This document shows positions 46,941-61,122 of a DNA stretch of 64,000 bases, in pieces. This stretch comes from Coccinella septempunctata (taxonomy: Eukaryota > Arthropoda > Insecta > Coleoptera > Coccinellidae). The DNA is taken from contig NC_058196.1 of assembly GCF_907165205.1 (NCBI RefSeq), positions 3,824,501-3,888,500 of the forward strand. The letters are read 5' to 3'. Below the pieces are notes generated by a model that worked only from the letters and a program-made list of their open reading frames with translations, was not told where the DNA came from and ran no database searches. How positions within the stretch are numbered: the first letter of the stretch is position 1; the number at the start of each line of letters is the position of its first letter. The position numbers and the translations under genes are program-made.

Positions 46941-48726
46941 ATGAATGTAGAAGTAGAACTTCAAGAAAACCCTAAAAAGTTTTGGAATTTTATCAATAAC
47001 AAAAAAGATATCACTAGGATACCAGGTGAGATGGAGTATGGGGGTGAAATCTTATCAGACGGTTCACAAATAGTAAATGCATTTGCAGATCACTTCTCTA
47101 AAAATTATACAAGGCAGGAACCGGGTTGTTTAGATAATGTTTGCAATGCTGATCGTGGTGGGTTTTTCCATATAAGTCAGATAACTGTGGAAGATATTGA
47201 AGAGGCTATTCAAAATTTGAAACCAAAAAAAAGTATGGGTCCTGATAATTTACCGGCATGTGTAATTAGGCAGTGTGCAGATATTTTTGCGAAACCATTT
47301 TTCATATTATTTAATTTATCCTTGAAAACAGCTAGTTTTCCGACATGTCTTAAAACAGCCTTCATATGCCCAGTATATAAAACGGGTGAAAAAGAAAAAA
47401 TAGTGAATTACCGGCCTATTTCTATCATTTCAAATATTGCAAAAGTGTTTGAATCGGTCTTATATAAATATATTATGTTTCACGTGAAGAACAAAATCCC
47501 AGTTCAACAGCATGGTTTCACTGCTGGTAGGGGCATTCAAGGAATATTCAACAAACTCGATCAAGTTTGATGAATATTCCTTGAATGCCTTTTCTAATCA
47601 TTCTCAAGTAGATGTGCTTTATCTGGATGCAGTTAAAGCCTTCGATAGGGTACCCCATGACATTATATTGTTTAAGCTTCTGCATATACACAATTTTTCA
47701 CCTCATTTGGTTTCTTTTTTTGGTTCTTATTTGGGTGGGAGAACTCAGTGTGTGAGGATAAATCAATTTTTTTCTGAAAACTTCGAAGCCACATCAGGGG
47801 TACCACAGGGTTCAAACCTTGGGCCCTTGTTGTTCCTTCTTTATATCAATGATATTGTTGATGTTGTGACTTTCTCTGAGATGAGTCTCTATGCTGATGA
47901 TGTGAAGTTATATAGGATTATTAGAAATCCTAATGATGCAGAGGAACTGAGGTCTGATTTGGATAGGGTTGTGGGTTGGGCTAAAAGAAATAAACTGACA
48001 TTTAACAGTGCGAAATGTTATCTTGTAACATTTTCTAGAAAAAAGGTGGACCTTATCTATAATTATGCTGTGGACGGTGATCCCTTGACTAGACTCGAGA
48101 AAATCAAAGATTTAGGTGTATCATTTGATAGATCTTTAACCTTTAATGATCATATTGATGAAGTAGTTAAAAATTCTTATAAGATGCTTGGGTTCATTTT
48201 GAGGAACACTAGAGAGTTCACAAACTTTAGAACAATCAAAATCCTATTTGATTCATATGTTATATCTAGACTTGAGTATTGTTCGGTTGTTTGGAATCCT
48301 AGTTATTTGTGTCAACAAAGAAAGATTGAAGGTGTAATCAAGAAATTTCTTAATAATGTTAACTTTATATTACGTAAGAGTAAAAATAGTTTTAACAATA
48401 ATTTAAAAAATTATAATTTAATAACACTAGAAAATAGAAGATTTATTGCTGAAATAGTTTACCTACATAAAACTATCACAAATGAAAATACTGACAGTGC
48501 TACACTTGATAAATTACTTTTCTCAGTACCGAGGATTAATGTGAGATCTCATTCTACATTCTATTTACCTTGCCCTAGAACAAATTATATGAAATTTTCT
48601 CCAATACATTCAATGTGTGATAAGTACAATAGGGTTCAGGATGTATGTGATTTGTTTTCGCACTCAACATCTCAAATAAAGCGAAAACTGTATGACTACT
48701 TCTATGATTCAATAATTGCAACTTGA
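46941..48726 (+). pseudogene. Jockey/CR1-type reverse transcriptase, frameshifted, copy 4
   Basis: Frame 1 runs 46941-47570 and ends in a TGA created by the rearrangement. The rest of the RT, with YLDAVKAFD, GVPQGSNLGP and YADD, continues in another frame to 48726. The break replaces the segment after GFTAGR. Upstream it has the canonical Pro144 as in copy 3. Downstream it shares NSF and RSHS with copy 1. Private change: GWAKR for AWAKR. Confidence 0.9.
47532..47589. repeat. 19 bp inverted repeat created inside the jockey RT, unit 4
   Basis: Left arm 47532-47550 (GGCATTCAAGGAATATTCA) is the exact reverse complement of the right arm 47571-47589. The spacer is also largely the reverse complement of the normal sequence, so about 37 bp of local sequence was copied in inverted orientation. 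Units 1-3 have the ordinary sequence here. Confidence 0.93.
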
Positions 48727-48952
48727 GAGTTCAAACTTGATTTCAATTTTTTTTTTTTTTTTTTTTCATTCTTTTGTTGATGATTTCAATTATGTATTGT
48801 ATATTCAAGAACCGTAATGGTTAAAATTGAATCGGATTGATAATTATTAGTGTACAATTGTTATTAGTAATAGCCGACTCAAGAATCGGAAACTAGAATA
48901 CTTGTATTGTGGAATCTGTATGAGTTGTATCAATAAATAAATAAATAAATTG

Positions 48953-49074
48953 AGAACATTTCAAAACTTATCGTATGGTTTTATAGTCCTGATTAAATAT
49001 TTTCAACTCTTTCCATATTTGAATGATCGCTTTATTCTTTCTGTTTGCTCTTCTGAATTCAAATCAATATAAAA
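48953..49074. repeat. Satellite remnant between LINEs, unit 4
   Basis: Same short satellite piece as in unit 1, with one substitution (GATTAAATA). Confidence 0.7.
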
Positions 49075-52000
49075 AATGTTAATAATAATAATACAAATAA
49101 TATAATCGTCAGGGCATGTCTGGAGCCGGCGCTGGACATGAGAGCATGCGGGACGTCGGTGGCAGGATGTTGAGGAAGCGGGCTCCTGCTGCAGAAGAAG
49201 CTACAGCTCCAAAGCAACAACAGCAACCAACGAGTCCAATTCAATTGCCGACTCGAACCGCTGAAGGTGCTGCGCAGGATATTCAGCCAGTGCTTACCCA
49301 AGCGGGGTTAGTTAGAAAGCGCATGAAGTGGACAACGTCCATGAATGAAACTATTGTGCGCATATATAACTCCATCACGGGACTAGGGCAGAACACGAAC
49401 AACTATAGGAAAAGGCTCCATGAGGAATTCTGCAACGCCTACCCAAATATAAATGTCACTGAACAACGGGTGGCAGACCAGTACCGCGTAATTCTGAGAA
49501 ATGAACTAATACCAATGGCTAGAATCGACGCAATTAAACAAGAACTTCAGCGTCCGCCAGTAACAGAGAGCGACACCAACATCTCTGATGAGATTCACAT
49601 GCCTGGGCAACAACAGCCAGAAGAAATTGACGGTGAAAGTCCATCTTGCAACCCAAGTGAGGCAGAACACCAGGACGATAGGGAAGAGCTCCACCGACAA
49701 ATTGACTCTGAGATGAGGAGATATTTTGCCGAATTGGAAGGAACAGATCCTCTTCATCGAATAGCACCTCCCCGACTCAATACATCCAAGAATATGTCAC
49801 TCATAATCGACATCTTGAATAAGGACGTTTTACCTGAGTACCTACAGAATGGCAGTTCATTGGAATATCTTCATCTAGTTTTTTACTGTGCAGCGCTAAC
49901 GACGGCTAAAATCATAGGGGCAAAAATTCGCCGAACGAACAACGATGGTCCAAAATTACACAAATTATATGCGCCACCATGGCAGAAACGTCTTCAGCAC
50001 AAAACAGAGAGACTAATAAGAGACATTGGACGACTGACGGAGTACGTGAACGGAAATCGCGGAAGGAAGGTTGTGAAAGCTGCCAAAGAAATCATGGATA
50101 GAAACAGAACACACACAGAACGAGAGACTGAGAATGCTTCAGCTCACCACTGCCTCGACACTCTGAAGCAAAAGCTAAGTCTGTATGCAGAACGCCTGAG
50201 AAGATATAAAAGCAATTTTAGCCGGAAAAGAGACAACAATTCATTCGAAAAGTCGGAAGAAACTTTCTACCGGTCACTCACATCGTCTGATGGAGAAAAT
50301 GGAAAGTTACCACCAAAAGAAGCCATTGAACAATTCTGGACCGAACAATTATCAACGAAACCTCAGTTCAATGGAGATACCGGATGAATTGAAGATGAAA
50401 AGTCTGAAGCTGTAAAATATGAGCCGATACAACATGACATAATCACAATTGAAGAAGTAAAATCAGCTATCAGAGGACTACACAACTGGAAAACACCTGG
50501 GCCTGATGGATTACAGAACTTCTGTATCAAGAAACTTTGGATCATGCATGACAAATTGACCTCCGCAATAAATGATGTCATTGAAAATCCTGAAAGAATG
50601 CCAATATTCCTTACACATGGCACAACGTACCTGTTACCTAAAGGCCAAAGGAATACAGAAGACCCATCCAAATACCAACCAATCACATGTCTTCCAACGA
50701 TGTACAAATTAATCACATCGTGCATTTCAAATCGAATTCACAACCATTGCGAAAGGAATAACATCATCGCCATGCAACAAAAAGGATGCACCAAAGAGAG
50801 CAGAGGGTGCAAAAAACAGCTAATAATTGATTCAGTTATCGGCAATCAAGCGTTCTCCAAGCGAAGGAATCTTTACGCTGCGTACATAGACTACAAGAAA
50901 GAATTCGATTCCATACCTCACGAATGGCTCTTGACTATCTTGAATATTTACAAGGTGGATCCCAATATTGTTAAGTTCCTGAAAAACGCTATGTCAACCT
51001 GGCGTACTAGTCTTCAAATGAAAGCCTCAGATGGCTCCATTACGACAGGACCTATTCCAATAAGACGCGGAATTTTCCAAGGGGATTCGCTGAGCCCTCT
51101 GTGGTTCTGCATGGCTCTGAATCCCTTGTCTCATAGATTGAACTCTACGGACTACGGATTTGCCATCAAAAGCGGCAGTAGAACTATGATGAAACTGAAT
51201 CATCTCCTTTACATGGACGATTTGAAACTCTTCGCATCTACCAAAAAACAAATGCAACAGATGCTGAAAATGGTGGAAGGATTTTCGGAAGACATCAAAA
51301 TGAAGTTTGGATTAGAAAAATGTCGACTGCTCAACATAACGAGATGGAAAATAGAAGATGGTACGTTCAAACTCAGAGAACGTGCAGAAATTGAAGCATT
51401 GAAGGAAGGAGACACATACAAGTATCTGGGCATAAAATAGGCAAGAAAAATCAATCAGATCCAGATGAAGAAAGAACTAACGGAGGAGTTCACCCGAAGA
51501 TTGAGAAGGATAATGAGAACTGGCCTTTACAGCAAGAATCTGATAAAAGCTATCAATACCTACGCTTGCTCGGCGCTGAGCTACTCATTCGGTATCATCT
51601 CTTGGACCACCACCGATTTAGCAGCCTTACAAAGAAAAATAAGGACGATGCTCACTAAACACAATAAACATCACCCCAAAAGCTCAATAGAACGGACCGA
51701 GCTGCCACGACATCTTGGGGGTAGAGGAATTGTTGATTTGTCCAACCGTATGACCCAGGAAATTGAAGGACTTCGAAAATATTTTCTGAGCAAGGCTGCT
51801 TCGTCAGAACTCCATCGAGTAGTTTGTGTTGCTGATACTTCTACACCGTTAAAGCTACAGCAGGACCACTTGGAAACCGTCGAACACTCTGCAGAAAGTA
51901 AAATGCAGAAACTGATTGGCAAACCTTTGCATGGGAGGCACCAGAACGAGGTCAACCATGATTACGTCGACATTTCTGCGTCGAACTACTGGTTGACTTC

Positions 52001-52928
52001 CGGAAGGTTGTTTCCTGAGACAGAGGGCTTCATGCTTGCCATCCAGGATCAGGTGATTCCAACAAGGAACTACATAAAATATATCGCCAAGGATGCCTCA
52101 GTGGCGGATGATAGCTATCGTTATGGCTGTGCGACACATGAAACTATCCAGCACATCACCGGGGGATGTCAGAAGTTCGCGGGCACGGAGTACAAAAATA
52201 GACATGATGCCGTTGCGAAGATTCTTCACCAAGAATTGGCACTAAAACACCAACTTCTAAGTTCGAAAAAGGTTTCTTATTACAATTACCATCCGGATGC
52301 TGTATTGGAAAATGAACATCACAAGCTCTATTGGGATCGCACGGTTCTCACAGACCGGAAAATAACCCACAATAGACCAGACCTCATATTGCTCAATAAG
52401 GATGAGGACACAGCACTTTTCATCGATGTGGCGATTCCAAATAATAACAATCTTCTAGATAGGCACGCTGAAAAAATTTCAAAGTACAGAGATCTCGAGG
52501 AGCAAACCAGGAGACAGTGGAAGCTGAAAGATGTCAAGACCATCCCTATTGTCATATCATCTACAGGCCTGATACCGAAGAAACTACTGGAGAACTTGAG
52601 GAAACTTCAGCTGGACGAAAATATCTCTAGAGTGATGCAGAAGGCGGTACTGCTGGGAACGGCGAGAACTGTACGCAAGTACATGGGAAATTCAGAGGAA
52701 CACCGTCTGCTCCGACAGGAAGTGCGGACGGAGCAGGAATCCAACTTACAGCAGGGATCCGAGGAGCGACCTGAACCCGACCAACACCACGAGCCCGAAA
52801 ACCTGGAAAGGGCTCCAACAGAGCTTAATCCTTTTGATATCTGAGATATCTGGGATAAGTGAATTTTCCTCTGAAGAGGAGTGTGAAAGCCGCAAGGCTA
52901 AAGTCATAAAGCTCTGTTTTATAATAGG
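49075..52928 (+). mobile_element. R2-superfamily LINE, near full length, copy 4
   Basis: Same insertion, boundaries approximate. Its 3' end is duplicated downstream at 55202-55525. Confidence 0.8.
49116..52844 (+). pseudogene. R2-type LINE polyprotein, two stops, copy 4
   Basis: Same 1243-codon frame with TGA at 50385-50387 and TAG at 51438-51440. Private changes include E for A in the motif A neighbourhood (YIDYKKEFD), which alters a normally conserved small residue, Q for R in KYQPIT, and R for G in LRERAEI. Endonuclease motifs are intact. Confidence 0.88.
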
Positions 52929-55900
52929 CAGTGATTTCTCTGAATTTCAGGATTTTCATAATTTTCAATAGAGAATTACTCAATTTTTTCGGAACGTTAC
53001 TGTAACCATTTCTATACTTATATATCTGCAGTATTTTCTTCGATTGAGACCATTTCAAATTTTAACGTATGATTTCATAATTGTGATTCAAAATTTCCAA
53101 CAATTATAAAATTTCAATTCTGACTTTATTCATTTTATTTACCTTTGGCATTCATAAGACTGTTTTTCCATTTAATGCTTGTGGACTTTGAGTAGTTGAA
53201 CATCTACACGGTTCTTCAAAATTACATGCAGAATCAAAATAACCCAAAAACATTATTCCTCTTCAAGAATATTGATTTTTCGTGAGGTAATATGCTTTCG
53301 ACGAATGAAATAGAATGTTCTCGAAACTCCAGGTAAAAACCTGATCGAAAGTTAATGCATTTTCTCAAAATTCTGCATCCCTACTCTTTCACTAGATAAC
53401 GTCATGTTCTGAAATTCTATTCAGTATATCTCTGTTCGCTCTTTTGAGAGGTTGAAAATCTCGGCGAATTCCTCAGTGTCTTCTCGATCATTGGCAAAAT
53501 TGTGTGAATTTTTTCATTCAGAATACCGTATCGATAAAATTTGAAAATGAGGTTAACTAATGATTGGTACGAGAAGTTGATGTAAGTAGTGTATATTCAG
53601 CATGACTTCGAATTAATTAGTGTAGAAAAAGTTGTTAACATCAAAATATTTTTCATTCAATCAAGTCTCCAGAGAATTTCAGGTTTCTTATATTTCCCAC
53701 TAATCAATTTTTGAATCTGTTTGAATAGCCACTCTAACCCCGTACTAATTCAATACATTTGCAGAATTGATATTCTTTCCGTTAAAAATATTTCTCCACT
53801 CATCCTATTGTTTCAAAATTGTGATTCAATATTTTCAACCCTTCAATAATCAATTATACTCTTTCCCCGTTTTGTTTGCGTCTTGAGATATGAAACAGGC
53901 TTATTTCTTTCATTTTTGTGGACTTTGAGTAGCAGAAAATCATTTCGGTTCTTCAAAATTACATGCATATTCAAAATAACAAATAATCATGATACCGTTT
54001 CGCGAGAATAGAATTTAAGCAAAGTATTATTCTTTTGAAAAATAGGATAGAATGTTGTCGAAATTCTAGATTAAATTTGCATTATTGATTTCCTTTTCAA
54101 TTGAGAACCTTCCAAATCCTATCGTTCGGTTTCTCAATTGTGATTCAATATTTTCAATATTTCAATTATCTTTTTTCTTTTTGCTCTTAGAAATGAAAGT
54201 TTTTTTTTCATTCATTCTTGTGATATTTGAATGGTTAACATAATTGCAGTTTTTAGAAATTACATGAAGAATCGAAATAACAAATGATCATGATACAGTT
54301 TCACGAATTTAGACTTTTAGCAAAGTATTTTTCTTTTGAAAAATATGATAGAATGTTCTCGAAATTCCAGGTAGAAACCTGACCGTTAGTTAATGCGTGC
54401 TCTCAAAATTCTGCATCCCTACTCTTTTAGTAGATAACGTTCTATTCAGTATAACACTGTTCGCTCTTTTGAGAAGTTGAAAATTTCGGCGTATTCCTTA
54501 GTGTCTTCTAGATCATTGGCAAAGTTTTGTGAATCTTTTCATTCAGAATACCGTATCGATAAAATTTGAAAATGATGTTAACTAATGATTGGTACGAGAA
54601 GTTGATGTAAGTAGTGTATATTCAGCATGACTTCGAATTAGTTAGTGTAGAAAAAGTTGTTAACATCAAAATATTTTTCATTCAATCAAGTCTCCAGAGA
54701 ATTTCAGGTTTCTTATATTTTCCACTAATCAATTTTTGAATCTTTTTGAATAGCCACTCTAACCCCGTACTAATTCAATACATTTGCAGAATTGATATTC
54801 TTTCCGTTAAAAATATTTCTCCACTCATCCTATTGTTTCAAAATTGTGATTCAATATTTTCAACCCTTCAATAATCAATTATACTCTTTCCCCGTTTTGT
54901 TTGCGTCTTGAGATATGAAACAGGCTTATTTCTTTCATTTTTGTGGACTTTGAGTAGCAGAAAATCATTTCGGTTCTTCAAAATTACATGCATATTCAAA
55001 ATAACAAATAATCATGATACCGTTTCGCGAGAATAGAATTTCAGCAAAGTATTATTCTTTTGAAAAATAGGAAAGAATGTTGTCGAAATTCTAGATTAAA
55101 TTTGCATAATTGATTTCTTTTTCAATTGAGAATCTTCCAAAACCTATCGTTCGGTTTCTCAATTGTGATTCAATATTTTCAATATTTCAATTATCTTTTT
55201 TCTTCAGCTGGACGAAAATATCTCTAGAGTGATGCAGAAGGCGGTACTGCTGGGAACGGCGAGAACTGTACGCAAGTACATGGGAAATTCAGAGGAACAC
55301 CGTCTGCTCCGACAGGAAGTGCGGACGGAGCAGGAATCCAACTTACAGCAGGGATCCGAGGAGCGACCTGAACCCGACCAACACCACGAGCCCGAAAACC
55401 TGGAAAGGGCTCCAACAGAGCTTAATCCTTTTGATATCTGAGATATCTGGGATAAGTGAATTTTCCTCTGAAGAGGAGTGTGAAAGCCGCAAGGCTAAAG
55501 TCATAAAGCTCTGTTTTATAATAGGCAGTGATTTCTCTGAATTTCAGGATTTTCATAATTTTCAATAGAGAATTACTCAATTTTTTCGGAACGTTACTGT
55601 AACCATTTCTATACTTATATATCTGCAGTATTTTCTTCGATTGAGACCATTTCAAATTTTAACGTATGCTTTCATAATTGTGATTCAAAATTTCCAACAA
55701 TTATAAAATTTCAATTCTGACTTTATTCATTTTATTTACCTTTGGCATTCATAAGACTGTTTTTCCATTTAATGCTTGTGGACTTTGAGTAGTTGAACAT
55801 CTACACGGTTCTTCAAAATTACATGCAGAATCAAAATAACCCAAAAACATTATTCCTCTTCAAGAATATTGATTTTTCGTGAGGTAATATGCTTTCGACG

Positions 55901-57798
55901 AATGAAATAGAATGTTCTCGAAACTCCAGGTAAAAACCTGATCGAAAGTTAATGCGTTTTCTCAAAATTCTGCATCCCTACTCTTTCACTAGATAACGTC
56001 ATGTTCTGAAATTCTATTCAGTATAACTCTGTTCGCTCTTTTGAGAGGTTGAAAATCTCGGCGAATTCCTCAGTGTCTTCTCGATCATTGGCAAAATTGT
56101 GTGAATTTTTTCATTCAGAATACCGTATCGATAAAATTTGAAAATGAGGTTAACTAATGATTGGTACGAGAAGTTGATGTAAGTAGTGTATATTCAGCAT
56201 GACTTCGAATTAATTAGTGTAGAAAAAGTTGTTAACATCAAAATATTTTTCATTCAATCAAGTCTCCAGAGAATTTCAGGTTTCTTATATTTCCCACTAA
56301 TCAATTTTTGAATCTGTTTGAATAGCCACTCTAACCCCGTACTAATTCAATACATTTGCAGAATTGATATTCTTTCCGTTAAAAATATTTCTCCACTCAT
56401 CCTATTGTTTCAAAATTGTGATTCAATATTTTCAACCCTTCAATAATCAATTATATTCTTTCCCCGTTTTGTTTGCGTCTTGAGATATGAAACAGGCTTA
56501 TTTCTTTCATTTTTGTGGACTTTGAGTAGCAGAAAATCATTTCGGTTCTTTAAAATTACATGCATATTCAAAATAACAAATAATCATGATACCGTTTCGC
56601 GAGAATAGAATTTCAGCAAAGTATTATTCTTTTGAAAAATAGGATAGAATGTTGTCGAAATTCTAGATTAAATTTGCATTATTGATTTCCTTTTCAATTG
56701 AGAACCTTCCAAATCCTATCGTTCGGTTTCTCAATTGTGATTCAATATTTTCAATATTTCAATTATCTTTTTTCTTTTTGCTCTTAGAAATGAAAGTTTT
56801 TTTTTCATTCATTCTTGTGATATTTGAATGGTTAACATAATTGCAGTTTTTAGAAATTACATGAAGAATCGAAATAACAAATGATCATGATACAGTTTCA
56901 CGAATTTAGACTTTTAGCAAAGTATTGTTCTTTTGAAAAATATGATAGAATGTTCTCGAAATTCCAGGTAGAAACCTGACCGTTAGTTAATGCGTGCTCT
57001 CAAAATTCTGCATCCCTACTCTTTTAGTAGATAACGTTCTATTCAGTATAACACTGTTCGCTCTTTTGAGAAGTTGAAAATTTCGGCGTATTCCTTAGTG
57101 TCTTCTAGATCATTGGCAAAGTTTTGTGAATCTTTTCATTCAGAATACCGTATCGATAAAATTTGAAAATGATGTTAACTAATGATTGGTACGAGAAGTT
57201 GATGTAAGTAGTGTATATTCAGCATGACTTCGAATTAGTTAGTGTAGAAAAAGTTGTTAACATCAAAATATTTTTCATTCAATCAAGTCTCCAGAGAATT
57301 TCAGGTTTCTTATATTTCCCACTAATCAATTTTTGAATCTTTTTGAATAGCCACTCTAACCCCGTACTAATTCAATACATTTGCAGAATTGATATTCTTT
57401 CCGTTAAAAATATTTCTCCACTCATCCTATTGTTTCAAAATTGTGATTCAATATTTTCAACCCTTCAATAATCAATTATACTCTTTCCCCGTTTTGTTTG
57501 CGTCTTGAGATATGAAACAGGCTTATTTCTTTCATTTTTGTGGACTTTGAGTAGCAGAAAATCATTTCGGTTCTTCAAAATTACATGCATATTCAAAATA
57601 ACAAATAATCATGATACCGTTTCGCGAGAATAGAATTTCAGCAAAGTATTATTCTTTTGAAAAATAGGAAAGAATGTTGTCGAAATTCTAGATTAAATTT
57701 GCATAATTGATTTCCTTTTCAATTGAGAATCTTCCAAAACCTATCGTTCGGTTTCTCAATTGTGATTCAATATTTTCAATATTTCAATTATCTTTTTG
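52605..57798 (+). repeat. 2597 bp direct duplication in unit 4
   Basis: 52605-55201 is repeated at 55202-57798. The copied segment begins in the R2-type ORF at CTTCAGCTGGACGAAA and ends inside a satellite A-type monomer. At the junction, satellite TTATCTTTTTTCTT runs into CAGCTGG, with only CTT shared between the two parents, so homologous exchange is unlikely. Confidence 0.93.
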
Positions 57799-60763
57799 CT
57801 CTTAGAAATGAAAGTTTTTTTTTCATTCATTCTTGTGATATTTGAATGGTTAACATAATTGCACTTTTTAGAAATTACATGAAGAATCGAAATAACAAAT
57901 GATCATGATACAGTTTCACGAATTTAGACTTTTAGCAAAGTATTGTTCTTTTGAAAAATATGATAGAATGTTCTCGAAATTCCAGGTAGAAACCTGACCG
58001 TTAGTTAATGCGTGCTCTCAAAATTCTGCATCCCTACTCTTTTAGTAGATAACGTTCTTTTCAGTATAACACTGTTCGCTCTTTTGAGAAGTTGAAAATT
58101 TCGGCGTATTCCTTAGTGTCTTCTAGATCATTGGCAAAGTTTTGTGAATCTTTTCATTCAGAATACCGTATCGATAAAATTTGAAAATGAAGTTAACTAA
58201 TGATTGGTACGAGAAGCTGATGTAAGTAGTGTATATTCAGAATGACTTCGAATTAGTTAGTGTAGAAAAAGTTAATAACATCAAGATATTTTTCATTTAA
58301 TCAAGTCTCCAGTGAATTTCAGGTTTCTTATATTTCTCACTAATCAATTTTTAAATTTTTTTGAATAGCCACTCTAACCTCGTACTAATTCAATACATTT
58401 GCTGAATTGATTCTTTTCGTTGAAAATATTTCTCCACTCATCGCATGGTTTCAAAATTGTGATTCAATGTTTTCAACCCTTCAATAATCAAATAAACTGT
58501 TTCTTCCTTTTGTTTGGGTTTTGAAATATAAAACAGGCTTATTTCTTTCATTTTTGTGGACTTTGACTAGCAGAAAATCATTTCGGTTCTTCAAAATTAC
58601 ATGCATATTCAAAATAACAAACAATCATGATACCGTTTCGCGAGAATAGAATTTTAGCAAAGTATTATTCTTTTGAAAAATAGGATAGAATTTACTCGAA
58701 ATTCTAGGTTTAATTTGCATTATTGATTTCCTTTTCAATTGAGAACATTCCAAAACCTATCGTTCAATTTCTCAATTGTGATTCAATATTTTCAATATTT
58801 CAATTATCTTTTTTTCTTTTTGCTTATCCAAATATAAATTTTTTTTTCATTCATTCTTTTGATCTTTGAATATTTAACAGGATTTCAGTTTCTTAAAATT
58901 ACATGGAGAATCGAAATAACAAATAATCATGATACAGTTTCACGAATATAGACTTTTAGCAAAATATCATTATTTCGAAAAAAAAAAAGATAGAATGTTC
59001 TCGAAACTCCAGGTAGAAACCTGACCGATAGTTAATGAGTTTTCTCAAAATTCGGCATCCCTACTCTTTTAGTAGATAAAGTTCTATTCAGTATAACTCT
59101 GTTCGCTCTTTTGAGAAGTTGAAAATTTTGGCGAAATCCTTAGTGTCTTCTAGATCATTGACAAAGTTTTGTGAATTTTTTCATTCAGAATACCGTATCG
59201 ATAAAATTCGAAAATGAAGTTAACTAATAATTGGTACAAGGAGTTGATGTAAGTAGTGTATATTCAGCATAACATCGAAATATTTTTCATTTAATCAAGT
59301 CTCCATTGAATTTCAGGTTTCTTATATTTCCCACTAATCACTTTTTAAATTTTTTTGAATAGCCACTCTAACCCCGTACTAATTCAATACATTTGCAGAA
59401 TTGATATTCTTTTCGTTGAAAATATTTCTCCACTTATCGTATTGTTTCAAAATTTTGATTCGATATTTTCAACCCTTCAATAATCAAATAAACTGTTTCT
59501 TCTTTTTGTTTGCGTTTTGAAATATAAAACAGGCTTATTTCTTTCATTTTTGTGGACTTTGACTAGCAGAAAATCATTTCGGTTCCTCAAAATTACATGC
59601 ATATTCAAAATAACAAATAATCATGATACCGTTTCGTGAGAAATACATTACATTACTTAGATTATAAACTTTTAGCAGAGTATTAATCTTTCGAAAAATA
59701 AGATAGAATGTTCTCGGAATTCTAGGTTGAATTTGCATAAACGATTTCCTTTTCAATTGAGAACATATCGAAACTTATCCTATGGTTTCTTAATTGTGAT
59801 TAGATATTTTCAACTTATTCAATATTTCAATTATCACTTTCTTTTCTCTTTTGGCTCTTCCAAATATAATTTTTTTTCATTCATTCGTGTGAACTTTGAA
59901 TGGTTTACATTTTTTTAGTTTTTCAAAATTACATGCAGAATCAAAATAGCCAAGGATCATTATACTGTTTCACGAATATGGATTTTTTGCGAAATATTAT
60001 TGTTTTGAAAATAAGATGGAATATCTTTTAATTTCCCAGTTGAATTTGCAGTTTCGTATCTTTTGAACTAAGGAACATCTAAAAATCTCAAGGTATGGTT
60101 TCTCAATTGTGATTCAGTATTTTCAACTCATTCAATATTTCAATTATCACTTCCTCCTTTTGCTCTTCCAAATATGAATTTTTTTTTCATTCATTCTTGT
60201 GATCTTTGAATAGTTAACATAATTTTAGTTTCTCAAAATTACAAGCAGAATCAAAATAACAAATAATCATGTTACAGTTTCACGAATTTAGACTTTTAGC
60301 AAAGTATTATTCTTTTGAAGAATATGATAGAATGTTCTTGAAATTCCAGGTAGAAACCTGATCGATAGTTAATGCGTTCTCTCAATATTCTGCATCCCTA
60401 CTTTTTTACTAAATAAAGTTCAGAAATTTTATTCAGTATAATTCTTCCGAATAAAAATTTTTTTTTCATTCATTCTTGTGAACTTTGAATAGTTAACATA
60501 ATTTCTGGTTTTCGAAATGACATGCAGAATTAAAATAACCAAAAATCATTATACTGTTTCACAAATATATATTTTTCGCGAAATATCATTTTTTTGAATA
60601 TAAGATGGAATGTCCTCTAAATTCCCAGTTGAATTTGCAGTTTTGTATCTCTTAAACTCAGAAACATCTAAAAAACTCAAGGTATGGTCGCATAATTGTG
60701 ATTCAATATTTTCAACAATTCTGATATTCCAATCATCACATTCTTCATCTTGTTTGCTTTTCT
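52929..60763. repeat. Composite satellite block with embedded LINE fragment, unit 4
   Basis: Six landmark-bearing subrepeats at 54087, 55112, 56684, 57709, 58725 and 59743, interrupted at 55202 by the duplicated 3' end of the R2-type LINE. The last four match the four of unit 2 in order. The subrepeat at the right duplication end is slightly shorter (TATCTTTTTGCTC in place of TATCTTTTTTCTTTTTGCTC). Confidence 0.87.
55202..55525 (+). pseudogene. Orphan 3' fragment of the R2-type LINE
   Basis: The last 80 or so codons of the polyprotein (QLDENISRVMQKAVLLG to ELNPFDI, stop at 55439-55441) plus the 3' UTR. It is fused directly to satellite on its left and produced by the 2597 bp duplication. It has no RT or endonuclease part. 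Confidence 0.9.
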
Positions 60764-61122
60764 AACTATAGAGCTGTTTTCAATAGGATACATTTAAAAA
60801 CATATCATAATGTCTCATAGTTCTTATTCAATCTGAATGACTGACTCTCCTCTGAACACGAGTTTTTGGACTGCTGCTTGATATCGAACTAATTGATAAC
60901 GGTAGTGATATAATGAAGTAGATCATGGATTACCACTTCGAGGTCAAAAAATAGACGAGATCCGATCAAGTTTGCGACACCTATGATGAAGTTCGATTCT
61001 CGCTGAATTCCTTATTTTTGTGCCTATCTCCTTTTTACGTACATCAATTTTTTGTTGCTCTTTGTATTGTTTGGCAGTCATGTACCTGTTGAGCCTAATA
61101 TTAACCCATTCGTTATTTACAG
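60764..61122 (+). other. Upstream intron or 5' flank of gene copy 5
   Basis: Counterpart of 11601-11959, ending in the TTATTTACAG acceptor. No exon identified. Confidence 0.5.

Larger units (their letters stand above)
46796..48947 (+). mobile_element. 5'-truncated jockey/CR1-type LINE, copy 4, internally rearranged
   Basis: Same insertion with AATTG at 46791-46795 and 48948-48952. It differs from the other copies by a short inverted segment at 47532-47570 that adds a net 10 bp. Confidence 0.88.
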
